From Siphlonurus alternatus (Eukaryota; Arthropoda; Insecta; Ephemeroptera; Siphlonuridae), in the NCBI GenBank assembly GCA_949825025.1, contig OX463785.1, positions 4,629,979 to 4,693,978 of the forward strand: 64,000 bases of DNA. The letters are read 5' to 3'. Shown here one piece after another: positions 22,591 through 33,704 of this stretch (positions are counted from its first letter, which is position 1; each line of letters opens with the position of its first letter). The position numbers were made by a program, and so were the translations under genes. The notes below the pieces were generated by a model. The model searched no databases and was not told the origin of the DNA. It was given only the letters and a program-made list of their open reading frames with translations.

Positions 22591-24033
22591 TTATGGTTTG
22601 GGAGGGGTTTTAGCCCCAACCTTAGTTGCTGTTTGTGTTAACTTTTTCTGACTCTTGCCAGCGTTTGCATCGTATTTCTTTTTGTCCTCCAGGAATTGTT
22701 TCCCGGGTGGTAGTATTGGCTTTCGTTCTGGTTTCTTCGAAGATGTATTAATCGATCCAGAGGTACGAGGGGCCTTTAGTTTGGGTTCTTGCTGTGCAGC
22801 TGGAGCAGAGATTGTTTCTTGCTCTTCTTGCATTTCTGCAGTTTCAGGAGCAATTTGCTCCGCTTTTTTCTGTTCGGAAGAAGTTGAGGGTTTATCTGTC
22901 ACCTCTTTAGCTTCCGGTGTCGTGAGGAGCGGCTGCTCTACTCCAGACTGGCTTTCGGTGTCCATGTTTTCAGACTCGCTGAACACGCGGACTTCTTGGT
23001 TTCTGCGGCGTCTTAGACGCTTCTGCTTTCTTTCCTCCTCTTGCTCGGACTCTTGAGATTCTTGAGGGGTTTGGTCAGTTGCCTGACGTTTTTTCAGCCT
23101 TTGGGTAGATAACACCTGCGTAGGTATCATCTGCTTCTTTGGTTCTTGTTGTTTCTGTTCTTGCTCTATGTTCTTTCCTTGTTGGCGTTTTCCTTTGAGA
23201 ACTGCCTTCGCGAAAGTATTCACCAGAGCTGGGGTGCTTTCTCTCAGCTTAGCCTGGGCGGCACGGTAGCTGATTTTGTCCAAGACCATGTATTCTTGGA
23301 TTTTGAGCTCTTCTTTGTATCGTGGGCAGTTTCTAGACCAAGATACGTGCTTTCCCTTGCAGTTTACACAGCTCTGCTCAGCTGTGCAGTTGTCTTCATG
23401 TATTTTGCTGCCGCACTTGCCGCAGACTTCGTCCACTCTACACACTTTGCTGGTGTGTCCGAATTTCTGGCATTTGTAGCAGCGCATAGGATTTGGAATG
23501 TAAGCTCGTACCTTCAAGAAAAATCTGGCGATTTGTATCTTTTCCGGCAGAACTGTTTGGTCAAATGTTAGGATGTAGTTCTCGGTGGGGACCAGTTCAG
23601 TGCCCTTACGTTTCTTGATCTGGGTAACTTCAGTTACCTTGTACTCTTTCAGCTCCTCCTTGATGTCCTCCAGTGTTGATTGCATCAGGCCAGAGCATGA
23701 GATTATTCCCTTTGTTTGATTTAGGGAGCGATGTGCCTCGACTGTGACTGAGGTTTCTCCAAGGTTTTTCACTGTTAAGATCTTTCGGGACTGATCATCC
23801 GAGATTGTTTCTACGAGGATGGATCCGTCTTTTAATGTTTGATAGCTTTTGGGTTGGCCAAAAGCTAACATCATATTGCGGTGGAGACGGATTGCACACA
23901 GCTTATCCAGTCTTTCACCTTGCACATTACATTTTATGGTGAGGTATGTAGGGGCCTCCCTCCCCTCCCTGAGCCGGTTGTCGTGAGAGAACGTGAGTTC
24001 TCGCCACGCTGGTCGCTTGCTCCTCTTCGACAT
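22591..24033 (-). CDS. LINE ORF1 (gag-like nucleic-acid-binding protein)
   Basis: 480 residues, uninterrupted. The N-terminal half (about 20-165) is probably the RNA-binding/multimerising region. Three zinc knuckles follow at about 185-235: CYKCQKFGHTSKVC (CX2CX4HX4C), CGKCGSKIHEDNC (CX2CX4HX3C) and CVNCKGKHVSWSRNC. The rest is a highly charged, Q/E/K-rich tail with basic patches (KQKRLRRRRNQ). It should bind element RNA in the RNP. Its stop is 9 nt upstream of the ORF2 ATG, suggesting reinitiation. Confidence 0.9.
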   Translation of the reverse strand: MSKRSKRPAWRELTFSHDNRLREGREAPTYLTIKCNVQGERLDKLCAIRLHRNMMLAFGQPKSYQTLKDGSILVETISDDQSRKILTVKNLGETSVTVEAHRSLNQTKGIISCSGLMQSTLEDIKEELKEYKVTEVTQIKKRKGTELVPTENYILTFDQTVLPEKIQIARFFLKVRAYIPNPMRCYKCQKFGHTSKVCRVDEVCGKCGSKIHEDNCTAEQSCVNCKGKHVSWSRNCPRYKEELKIQEYMVLDKISYRAAQAKLRESTPALVNTFAKAVLKGKRQQGKNIEQEQKQQEPKKQMIPTQVLSTQRLKKRQATDQTPQESQESEQEEERKQKRLRRRRNQEVRVFSESENMDTESQSGVEQPLLTTPEAKEVTDKPSTSSEQKKAEQIAPETAEMQEEQETISAPAAQQEPKLKAPRTSGSINTSSKKPERKPILPPGKQFLEDKKKYDANAGKSQKKLTQTATKVGAKTPPKP

Positions 24034-24885
24034 TGGAAAAATGGCAAAGAAAGTTAAGAAAGATATATGAACGCTTTATGAGTAGGTCCACAAATTGTAA
24101 TCATAAGAAAAAGGATTGCCGCGCTCACGGCCACGAGGTCATTACTGCCACCAAGGGACCTCCCAAGGTGGAGAGGGGTGCTGTAAAATGCCTCGCCCTA
24201 GAAGAGGACTCCTGACAACTAGGACTTGAAAACTCTGCTCTCCATGAGCTAACATAAATGCTTCGCCATGGTAAGGATTGCCCAACGGAGCAAGACACGT
24301 ACGGGGCTTTGCAGAGCGATTACAGCATCGGAATTGAGGCGGAAAGATGAGTTCTCCAGGTTCTGGTGCATGTCCGGCGTTAACTGATCGAGATCAGCGC
24401 TCTTGTATCCTCTTGTCGCCGTGTGAATTACGGATCTCGCTTGATTAGGTGGGATAGCCACCCAACTTCCACTGGGATACAACCGTGCGAGGGCTAGAAG
24501 AGAGCCCAAAGAACGGACCGGGTGCTGCCGTACTATTGCCTACTAACATCCCCCACCAACGCAATTCTATGATAGTCCGGGAAGGTTCCCGGGAAGATTA
24601 AAAGGGAGAAAGAGAGAAAAGAGAAAAGGTTTGAGCTGCCTGTTAGCACCATGCCTGTCTTTGGCCGAGCAATTGTCCGGTCAAAGGCAAGCAAAGTGAG
24701 CCCCTCCTACCACGACAAGGTCATAGCAGCTCATGGGAGGGGATGATCTAAGTTCGTCTATGTACAACCAAAATGATTGAATAAATTTGAATTTGGATCC
24801 GTTTTACATGAACATCCAGTTATTAAATGATGTATAAATAATATTCGTTATTACATTATCTTTAATAGTCAATCATTAAAATCTT

Positions 24886-24887
<2 letters not shown>

Positions 24888-24935
<48 letters not shown>
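24888..24935. repeat. Poly-T run
   Basis: 48 T in a row. A second run of about 44 T is at 25252-25295. Both flank the MITE G copy and could be retroposon tails on the minus strand. Confidence 0.9.
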
Positions 24936-24938
<3 letters not shown>

Positions 24939-24959
24939 AAAATTTTACATGATACATGG

Positions 24960-25205
24960 TTACCAGAAGTATCCGGAAGTGTATGGTTTCTTCCGTTCCT
25001 ATTTACGAGTATATTTCAGTGTTACAATTTCACACATAGATCAGTATTTCTGGTTGGTTGATATTTTGGGGCAATTGACACATTTTGGTCATGTATGGCC
25101 AATCAGTACTTCTACTTCAAACCACTGTGTAAAGTTAAAAAACTGAATAACAAACAGAAGAGCTGCAAACTTCACACTTCCGGCTACTTCCGGAGGAAAT
25201 ATCTA
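24960..25205. mobile_element. MITE family G, copy 2, with a 50-bp LINE tail inside
   Basis: Ends AGAAGTATCCGGAAGTGTAT and CACTTCCGGCTACTTCCGG mirror each other, as in 5538-5715. At 25052-25101 it carries GATATTTTGGGGCAATTGAC and following bases of the 6.2-kb LINE 3' end, between ATCAGTATTTCT (25040-25051) and ATCAGTACTTCT (25102-25113), a 12-bp duplication with one mismatch. Confidence 0.7.
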
Positions 25206-25250
25206 ACAAATTTGACTGTATATCAGTATCCTAGTTGTTTGCTGATGTAA

Positions 25251-25298
<48 letters not shown>

Positions 25299-25784
25299 TC
25301 AACTGAACCCTAGTATAGGGTACCAGGCCACAATTAAGTGACTGAATTTAACCTTCCAGCTCTTCGTAGACCCTACTTTTGTGGGTCCCTTCCAAACCGG
25401 AGCGGTCATGGCCTAAGCAATCCATCCCAGCATTTACCTGGTTGTGACTGAGGAAACCATGGAAACCCCAGTCAGGTTGGTCGGCAATTGATGGAGGATG
25501 GTATCAATCACCTCCCGGATGCACGAGTGGGTGTTCTTTAGCGACCGCCAGTTGTGAAAAAAAATTTTTTTTCTTAAGTATTTTTAGATTATTACAACTT
25601 ACAGGGAAATAAGCTCTTGATTCATTATCAGAAATGGGTGGTAGGAGATGGTTTCAAATTATACTGAGAAAAATTCGTAGAAAATTTTCCTGCAGAGAAA
25701 CACTTGAAGCCTCTATTGGAAAAGTTTAGCATATAAGTGTGATTGATGCTTATTTTAAATTGACTAAATAAAATTGTGGTTGAG

Positions 25785-25795
25785 AGAGAGAGAGA

Positions 25796-25890
<95 letters not shown>
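25785..25890. repeat. (GA)n microsatellite
   Basis: About 52 GA units with one GTGA interruption. The SLSLSL ORF on the minus strand is an artefact. Confidence 0.97.
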
Positions 25891-25892
<2 letters not shown>

Positions 25893-26590
25893 AAGTGTTG
25901 TCATTGTATTATTTAGGTTTTTGAAAATTTTTAGATTCTATACTTTCATTACTGTTTCGATATTAATTGATTGTTATCGTGCAACTAAAATGGAAGGTTC
26001 AATATCTCACTATTTTATTTTTTTTTAATTTATTGATTACATATTCTTTAATTCTTTTTATCAGTCGTCTCCCCATCCCTTCACCTTCTTTTTTCTCCAA
26101 ATACGCTAGCAATATTTTTTGTGTATAGGAATTTTCAACCACAGTGAATTTGAACACAATACATATTATACTTACTTTGTAATTAAGTTCCACTCAAATA
26201 TACAGATTCGTTGCTCTTCAACCTCGCTGTCAACAACCAAGGTGGCTAAAGGTAGACTAACTTTACCCACCTTGTCAACAACAAACTAAACTTATAAATG
26301 CTGCGAAGATGAGCAACTTGCCTTAAAAGGAATTATGTAAAATTTATTCGCCGACCACCTTATTTGCAAACCTCTGAGAAATGGAGGGGCAATGTAGTTG
26401 GCCTTCAAACAGGGGGGGGGGGTGTTACCACCAACATTCTCAATTATTTGTTATTTATGTTCATAACTTGTAATGACAGTGAAATGAATAATTATTTATT
26501 ATTTCAGTAAAAAATCAGTTTTGTTTAAAATAAAAGGTGGAAGTATATTTAAATCAGTAGGAACATTCTGATATCTTTCAAAAATGGTTT

Positions 26591-26866
<276 letters not shown>

Positions 26867-29020
26867 GCATAGAATGTTTCAATATATTTATTATAGTACA
26901 GATTTCAGTGTATGTATTATAGTACCCCAAAGAACAATACATTGCAAGTTCACTGTACAGTGCAATATCAATCCATACCATCAATGTTATTATCACTAAT
27001 TACAAACATATCAAATACTTCTTCATTTTGCGTATGAGAGTATATGAAAATAATTTTAGGTTGGCAAACATTCAAAACAATTGAACAAGATATTATTCAA
27101 ATAAATAAGTAATAAAAATTAATTATTTAAAATAATAAATATATAATGTATACTACAGTATCACAAACCTTAGTTTACGTATGGAAGACATTTTGAATAG
27201 AAAATAGTACCGTTTTGCGTTACGACCTTCATTTTTTAACGATAGGCGCTCGATTAGAAAAAAACATCACATCCCTAGTTTAGTTTGCCGGTTTATGAGA
27301 ACGCCACGGCCGTGGGCGCGGCAATCCGCTTGCCTAGCGGCCATCCCAAGTATCTAATATACTTTTAACCTATTATTAGTACTGACATCATGGTTTAATG
27401 TTCATTAATTTAGCGAACTTTAAAACCAGAACAGAAAAGGCACGCTGCCATGATTTTTGTTATTGTGACGTCACAGGAGCTCGAAATCGATTAATTAAAT
27501 CGAACCGAATCGAACTTAACCGATCAGCTGAGCTGAAAAAATGCGTTCGTTTTAAAATAAAAGACAGATCGGAATATACGTCTATATACGCCTCCAGAAG
27601 CTATAATAAATCCAGAATGTTACTTTTAAATGCGTAAGGGTGCCTATTTTTTTTAATTTCATCACTTTTTTTCAAGTTTTTAGCATTTTTGGTGTCGACG
27701 TGTTGTCACAACAGCGGCTCCATGCGGCCCCACTGGCCCCAGGCTTTCGTCTGGAAGAGGTGCAAAGTGGTCGAAGTGGTGGCGACGCGATTTTGAAATC
27801 AAATTAAACTTACTTTTTTATACCTTTTTCCAATAGTTATACATATTATAGAAGCATGTAAAATTTTTAAAAAATTCCATAGTTTAAAATAACCTTGTTG
27901 TGGGACATTTTTAAAAAATTAAGATTACTACGCCTTGGCGACGTCTAGTCTGTGATCTCAGGCGTAATCTAAGGCTTGTTTAACTGTATTTAGTATTTTT
28001 TATTACTTATTTATTTTTATTCGATTCTTTTGAAAGTTTTTCAATGTTAAGTTATTTTTTAGATGTTCTTGTATATACGCGTATGATGAGTTCATAAATA
28101 ATTTTCAAGGTTTTGTGGTGACTATTTGCATTTTTTTTAATTATGACGTAGGAGTAAATTTTAAACAGGATAAGGTTGCAGACAGAGAGACTCAGAACAT
28201 AAAGAAATTATATTCCCACAAAGTTTCTAAAAGTATTCAAATTCAAACAGCTCCGGTTCACTGCATGATGGAGCGTGACTCGGATGTAATATAATGTCCT
28301 AATTTAACATTAATGACAATCATATTTTATCCACAATTTTTTCATCTCATTATAATTATTCTATAGGAGTATATGCTATGATGAAAAAAATATGGTTTGA
28401 ATTACAGATATTGTCACAAGCAGCAAGTAGAGCAGTTATAGTCTTAACAAAATAGGTTGTTAAGGTGCTTGCTAGGGGAATGTGCAGAGTGTGTTGAGCG
28501 GGCGCGCGGATGGCTGAGAGGCCACCGACCGCTGGACACCTCACGGCCACTTCCCTGTGGTCAACACTTTAGCACCTATATAGTTGATATGTTGTTGAAT
28601 AATTTTTTATATCAATATGTTAAAAATACTTCCAGACTCTAAAAATTTTGAAAAAAATCAGAGTACCATATTTTTGCACCAATATCTGCACTAAAAAATT
28701 TTGAGGTTCTATTGTTTTATCAATAAATAATTAAAATTATTATACTTGATTAAATAATGGCAATTTTTATGAAAAAAAATATTATTTTTAATAGCCAGCT
28801 ATTTTGAATTTATTATCAAGAAAGAAATACAAATGTGAAGAAACTGGGAAAATCACACTGTTTACTAATGTGAACAAAATATATTTATGTAAAATTTACC
28901 TGTGTTAACTTTTTACGTGAATTTTTAATAAGTTAATTTAAAGAAAATGAGGCTGAAAAACATAAGAATTACATTCTTAATTCCTTAATGATAAATTAGT
29001 AAATTTAATACGCATGAAGG
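26867..29020. other. Intergenic sequence
   Basis: No gene recognised. It contains two GC-rich islands: 27285-27345 (around CCACGGCCGTGGGCGCGG) and 28455-28560. A partial MITE B arm is at 28625-28712 (AAAAAAATCAGAGTACCATA, AAAAAATTTTGAGGTT). The 61-residue ORF at 28457 has no recognisable motif. Confidence 0.5.
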
Positions 29021-29021
29021 T

Positions 29022-29838
29022 GGGTTTATATGAACGATTTTCAGCCTGCGACGTAAATAATGCGCACTTGCTGTAATATCCATCGGCGGCCATATTTGGT
29101 GATTTAATAATGTAGATAGAAAATCAGCTGTTCGAGTAATTTGTAAAGTAGGCAACCTGCATTGCAGACATAAATTTTAACTTCACCTATTAATAAGCAT
29201 TAAAACTTATTGAAAAAAATTGTTGATTTTTACTTGATATGAAAATTAAATTTAGAAGAGAACTATAATCACTAATTTTCTCATTTCATTTTTTTCAAAT
29301 GGGTAATACTTTTTTTAAACATTTTTAAAAATTTTCAAGATGGCTGCCGTGGAGTTCAAGTTTATCATGGGCTGCTCTCAGATTGATATCTTCAAAGTTG
29401 ATTAGCAAAAATAGTATTAATTGAGTTTGCCCTATTGCGGTAGTTTGCAATACAAAGCTTGGAGTTTTTACTAATACATTCCGAAAGAAAAATGTATCAA
29501 TCTCAAACAGGATTTCGAACTATGAGTACTTTTCTGCAAAAATTCCACGAAAAATTTCAGTTTTACATATGTTAATCAAATGGGGAACAAAAGCTTGATT
29601 ATCTCAAAATATTATTACGCTACCTACCCTGAATTTTATTTGATAATTCTAATTGAGTAAAGGGGGATGGCTGGTAAAAATTTCAAGTGTAGTTATCGAC
29701 AGAATTTGTAATGTTCCATCTCTTTTAAGAAATAAAGCATCGTAATTAATGCGATACATGGTGAATTTGTTCGCCGCATAGGATTTCACAGCTTTTACGT
29801 CAAAATCACGTTGCATTGCCATTGCTGCTCATGAAAAT
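29022..29838. mobile_element. MITE family A, copy interrupted by about 600 bp
   Basis: The left part (29022-29110) has AATGCGCACTTGCTG and GGCGGCCATATTTGG; the right part (29730-29838) has CGCATAGGATTTCACAGC and CTTTTACGTCAAAATCACG. They are contiguous in other copies. The intervening 600 bp shows no clear termini. Confidence 0.55.
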
Positions 29839-29841
29839 CCA

Positions 29842-30027
29842 AGGGAGGTCGCACACATACTTTTATTTCTACGATCGTAGGTTTCTCATTTAGAACCGAT
29901 TTCAAATTTCTTATCATACGACAGCATACGATACAAAGCTGTGTGCGCGCACACAGCTGATCGCATAGGTAATTTTGTTTTTTATCATACGCTGCGAAAT
30001 CATGCGATTCTGTCTGCGACGACCCTA
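29842..30027. mobile_element. MITE family H, copy 1, at the lectin A stop
   Basis: Ends AGGGAGGTCGCACAC and GTCTGCGACGACCCT are inverted; inner motifs TAGGTTTCTCATTTAGAACC and AAGCTGTGTGCGCGCACACA. It ends about 10 bp from the TAA of lectin A, so it is predicted to make up its 3' UTR. Copy 2 is at 54128-54326. Confidence 0.75.
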
Positions 30028-30036
30028 ACTTCAAAG

Positions 30037-33000
30037 TTAAGGTTCTTCGCACATTGGCTTCAGCATCCAGTCACCGCTAACACATGGCGCGTCCATCCAG
30101 CCATATGTTCCTCCATATGGCCAGCGTCCGACCGCCACGCAACGTTCGTTATTTTGGAAGTTATTTGGATCACCACCAAACCACCCGGTGAACGTGAAAG
30201 GCTGGCCGGTGGACTTCCATACGAATGCAAACGCTCTGTCGAGGTCATTACCGCTGGTCCAGATGAAACTGTTCTTCAGAACTAGAAAAAAAGGTGTCAT
30301 GTTTTTGTAACCATAAGTCTGTTTGTAAACCCTGTCCAGAGTACACTTTCTACACCTAATCGACCTTATATCCATGTACATAAGGTCGATTGGGTGCAGA
30401 AAGTGTACATCGAGCAGAGTTTACGAACAGGCCTCACATCCCATTGTCTTTGGCTAGCAATAAAAAGTTGATTCAACCCTAACAGCATATTACCAAGGGT
30501 CGAGGGGTCAAGACGACCCGTAACTCTTATAAAGCGGGAAAAAGTGTGAAATACCGTTCCAAAATTTAAATTTATAAAATTCGTAATTTTGTTAGTGACC
30601 CAGTAATGTATTTCCGCCAAAAAATTAGCGAGATTTTTTTTTTTTTAATATGTGATTCAAATAGCGGGTCGTTTAACCCCCTCCCCCTCTTTGGTAAAGC
30701 ATGGAACAAAAAACCTCTGGGGTTATTTGTTATCTTTATAATTCTGACTTTTGAAATACACGAACCTCCATTAAGGGCGTTGTTCTCCTCTTCCGACTCA
30801 ATGCTGACTGACTGCAGGCCAAATTTCTTGCAATACTCAAATGCTCCAAAGTAGTCAAGCTGTGAATTTAAATTATCTTATCTTAAAGCTTTATAAAAGC
30901 TAACCTGAGTTAAAATAAATTTCATCTTTTCTTCGCTATTGAACTCTCCTCTCGTCTTTTCTCCTCTTATTTTGCACCATTTTAGAGAAAAAAAGAGTGA
31001 AAAAGACGAGATTACGTCATTTCTCCTCTTCTTGAACATAAAATGTTAGAAATATTGTCTTCATTTCATCCTCACTTTGAGCGAAGAGGAAATAATATGT
31101 GCTTTGGAGGGAAAAAAATAGGTTTAGACGTATAAAGGATGAGTTAAAGAAGAAATTTTTCAACAAGGGAAAGCTATTAATTTAATGAACTAACAGGGTA
31201 AGCACTTTTAAGAAAAAATAAAAAAAAACTTAATTCCCGATACTTAAAGGAGGAGAACGGCATAATATGTTATATTTTTATTGTATTTTTGAAGCTGTGA
31301 AACGTAATTCTGTGCCTAAACAAATGAGACACACTTTCAGGTTGTTTAGTACTTTAAGCAGCCGGAAGTCGGGGAAGGAGGTCGTTATTTTTTGGTACAG
31401 AATAACGTTTCACAACATATTAAATTTTAAAAGTTTAAGCCGTTCTCCTCCTTTAAAATATGACATATTTATTATGAAATTATTTTTTTCCCTCACCCTA
31501 AGATCTTCATTATAATGATACTGCTTGCCAAGAAGCGTCATCATTTTGAGAGAGGACCAATAAGGTTTGAGAGCAGGAGCTGCATTTAAAGTTACAGAAA
31601 AGTACGCATTGCATTAATTCTTCTGTCTCACTCTTTACAAGGCATTACTAAAGCCTTAAGGCGGATTCACATGGCAATTTCCAGTCTGCGACGCGAAGTG
31701 AATAATGCGCATTTGCTGTAACATCAATAATTGGTGACTATATTTGGTGACTAAAAAAAAAAGCATCGTTATTTAACGCGATGTTCGCCGCGGCAATGGC
31801 GAATTCGCTTCCGCATAGGATTTCACAGCTTTTGTGACAAAATCGCGTCGCATCGCCGTTGTCGCCATTTGAATCCGCCTTTAAGGGACATTTACGACGC
31901 ACTATTTTAAATCTTAAAAAATTATTTCTAAAATCAAGCCGTAAAAAATTACATCTCATGTTGTGGCAGATTATAGGCTTCATTTAAGACCACATTTTTA
32001 ATAATAAAAAAGGGTCGACTTTAAAAAAAAAAAAAATCAAGACTTTACACATTGAACCCTATACATAAAATCTTAAACCTTTTGGAATGTTGTTTTGATT
32101 AAAAAATTCCCTGCATATAATTTTGTACCTGATAATACTTAATGAGAAACATGGATATAAACTAGATTTATTCCACTTTTTAATAAATAACAGTTTATAA
32201 ATTAATTAATTAAATTTAACAACTTACCTTGGAGTACTAGTCCACTCTGCTGGGTTGAGCATTGAGGTAAGTTCGTCTTCAGCTTGTTAACAAAATTTGC
32301 TAACTTAATTAGCAAAGACTCCAATTTTGACACGACGTTTTTCACAACTTCTCCACAATCCTTAGCTTCAACCTGCGTCAAAAAATTGATTACAAATATC
32401 CCTAGTTTAAAAATTACGTCTTCAATTCATCCTTTATACGTCTAAACCTAATCTTTTTACTGACAAAACACATCTTATTTCTTCCCCGCTCAAATTGAGG
32501 ATAAAATGAAGACAATATTTACAACATTTTATGCTCAATAAGAGGGAAAAAAACGTAATCTTTTCATTTTCCCTCTTTTGTCGTCTAAAATGGTGCAAAA
32601 TAAGAGGAAATTAGACTAGAAGAGAGCTTAATAGCGAAGAAAAGATGAAATTTATTTCAACTCGGGGTTATTCCTATAGGAATAACCGGGGTTATTCCTA
32701 TATAGGAATTAACCCCGAGTTGAAATATATATACATATATTTCTTATTATATAAGTGTTTATTTTATTCTTTAATATTCTGTTGGTTCGGTAACAAATAC
32801 TGAAATAAAGGAGATTTTTTTAAAATGCATGAAGAAGCCTTTGCTTTGTTTGTACTAAAGGAACATTGAAAACCACAAATAAGTAATCATTATGGAAAAA
32901 AGTAGAAAATCATAGTAGAAAATCATAGTAGAAAATCGCAACAAACTACCCTTGGGTGATGGATGATGCAATATTTTGAGAAAAGTCTTCTACTCGCAAT

Positions 33001-33596
33001 GATTGTAACAAGCCATTGTTTATAATGTCTGTCGCATGAAGCCTTTTTCATTGTTAAACATGGAACGACGTAGTGCCTGATTTAGCCACCAGAGCACAGA
33101 ACGTAATGGCATTGTTGGCGCTAGGTAACCGTTTTAACTTCATAATAATTAACGGTCATTTTCCATAAGTTAACATGTAAATCAACAACCGTCCCACATG
33201 TTTTTCCTTTCACGCGACAGACATAACACAACAATACTTTGTTTACTAACAATGAGCAGAAGACTTTGATTTTGAGTTCATCTAGTAACATCATTCGGTG
33301 ATCAGTTGAAGACTAATACTTAGGTCTCTATACAATTTTGCATACAATTTTTTCTTGCAAGAAAATTTTATCTTTATACAAACAAATGGAGTTCAAGTTT
33401 TCTTGAAAAGAAAAAATTGTATGCAATTAATAGTTAAAAAATTGTACCATGATGTAATACTGGCTTTACACTACTTCACATTTACACTTTAATATTGTGA
33501 TAACTCTGTATAAGAACTCTTCGTAAAGCTCACCTTTGTACCAAAAAAGCTGCAGAGATAGCATAAGATAAAAATGTCTGCAAACTTGGCAACCAT
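30037..33596 (-). CDS. Secreted C-type lectin A, complete, five coding exons
   Basis: Exons on the minus strand: 33596-33534, 32372-32228, 31579-31497, 30859-30766 and 30281-30037. All have GT-AG borders and matching phases (0,1,0,1), giving 630 nt, 209 residues plus TAA. Residues 1 to about 18 are a signal peptide (MVAKFADIFILCYLCSFFG). Residues 22-55 (KNVVSKLESLLIKLANFVNK) look like an amphipathic/coiled-coil helix. The C-type lectin domain spans about 86-209: [57 protein letters not shown]. Four canonical disulfide cysteines are present. The Ca/sugar motif is DPN rather than EPN or QPD, and WMD replaces WND, so sugar specificity is unclear. Likely a secreted recognition or immune lectin (inference). 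A LINE ends about 110 bp upstream of the ATG; a MITE follows the stop. Confidence 0.9.
30312..30437. mobile_element. MITE family F, copy 1, in a lectin A intron
   Basis: About 125-bp hairpin: CTGTTTGTAAACCCTG at the left, AGAGTTTACGAACAG at the right; the apex carries TCGACCTTAT against ATAAGGTCGA. Copy 2 is at 49650-49768. Confidence 0.85.
30480..30730. repeat. Dispersed repeat family J, copy 1
   Basis: Shares AGTAATGTATTTCCGCCAAA, TTAACCCCCTCCCCC and the ACCAAGGG start with 35660-36000. Non-coding, probably a degraded transposon. Confidence 0.55.
30899..31163. mobile_element. MITE family C, copy 5 (near complete)
   Basis: Runs from ACCTGAGTTAAAATAAATTT through GCACCATTTTAGAG, GACGAGATTACGTCA and ACATAAAATGTTAGAAATAT to GAGTTAAAGAAGAAATTTTT. 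Lies in a lectin A intron. Confidence 0.7.
31243..31457. mobile_element. MITE family K, copy 1
   Basis: Terminal inverted repeat CTTAAAGGAGGAGAACGGC against GCCGTTCTCCTCCTTTAA; about 215 bp. Copy 2 is at 53420-54084, also beside a lectin exon. Confidence 0.8.
31660..31880. mobile_element. MITE family A, copy 4
   Basis: TTAA (31656-31659), GGCGGATTCACATGGC ... CATTTGAATCCGCCT, TTAA (31881-31884). In a lectin A intron. Confidence 0.75.
32410..32668. mobile_element. MITE family C, copy 6 (reverse)
   Basis: AAAATTACGTCTTCAATTCA through TTTATGCTCAATAAGAGG to ATTTATTTCAACTCGGGG. A small run of overlapping palindromes (GGTTATTCCTATAGGAATAA and similar) continues to about 32720. Confidence 0.7.
32985..33265. 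mobile_element. Foldback family E, copy 2 (short)
   Basis: Inverted ends AAAGTCTTCTACTCGCAATG and AACAATGAGCAGAAGACTTT, with TGTCTGTCGC against GCGACAGACA further in. Related to 12909-14412. Lies in lectin A intron 1. Confidence 0.7.
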
Positions 33597-33704
33597 TTGC
33601 TCTGTGTCTACCACCAACGATTTAAATCCAACCAACTATTTCAATCGTCGTCGTCAAAGCGATGCAACAGGATGCAGTGAACGTAGCGATTAACACAAAA
33701 AAGT

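Larger units (their letters stand above)
18576..24742 (-). mobile_element. Full-length LINE, I/Jockey superfamily, with 14-bp target duplication
   Basis: 6167-bp non-LTR retrotransposon flanked by the perfect 14-bp repeat ATGATCTAAGTTCG at 18562-18575 and 24743-24756. Order on the minus strand: about 0.7 kb 5' UTR (24742-24034), ORF1 with zinc knuckles, a 9-nt gap, ORF2 with endonuclease, reverse transcriptase and RNase H, a 3' UTR, and an (AATC)n tail (18576-18590). Zinc-knuckle ORF1 plus RNase H in ORF2 fits I-like or related clades; Jockey proper lacks RNase H. It appears recently inserted: perfect duplication and open ORF1. Confidence 0.92.

Noticed and set aside
28457..28642. 61-residue cysteine/arginine-rich ORF in a GC-rich island
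   Set aside because: No family resemblance, and the GC-rich patch alone explains the open frame.
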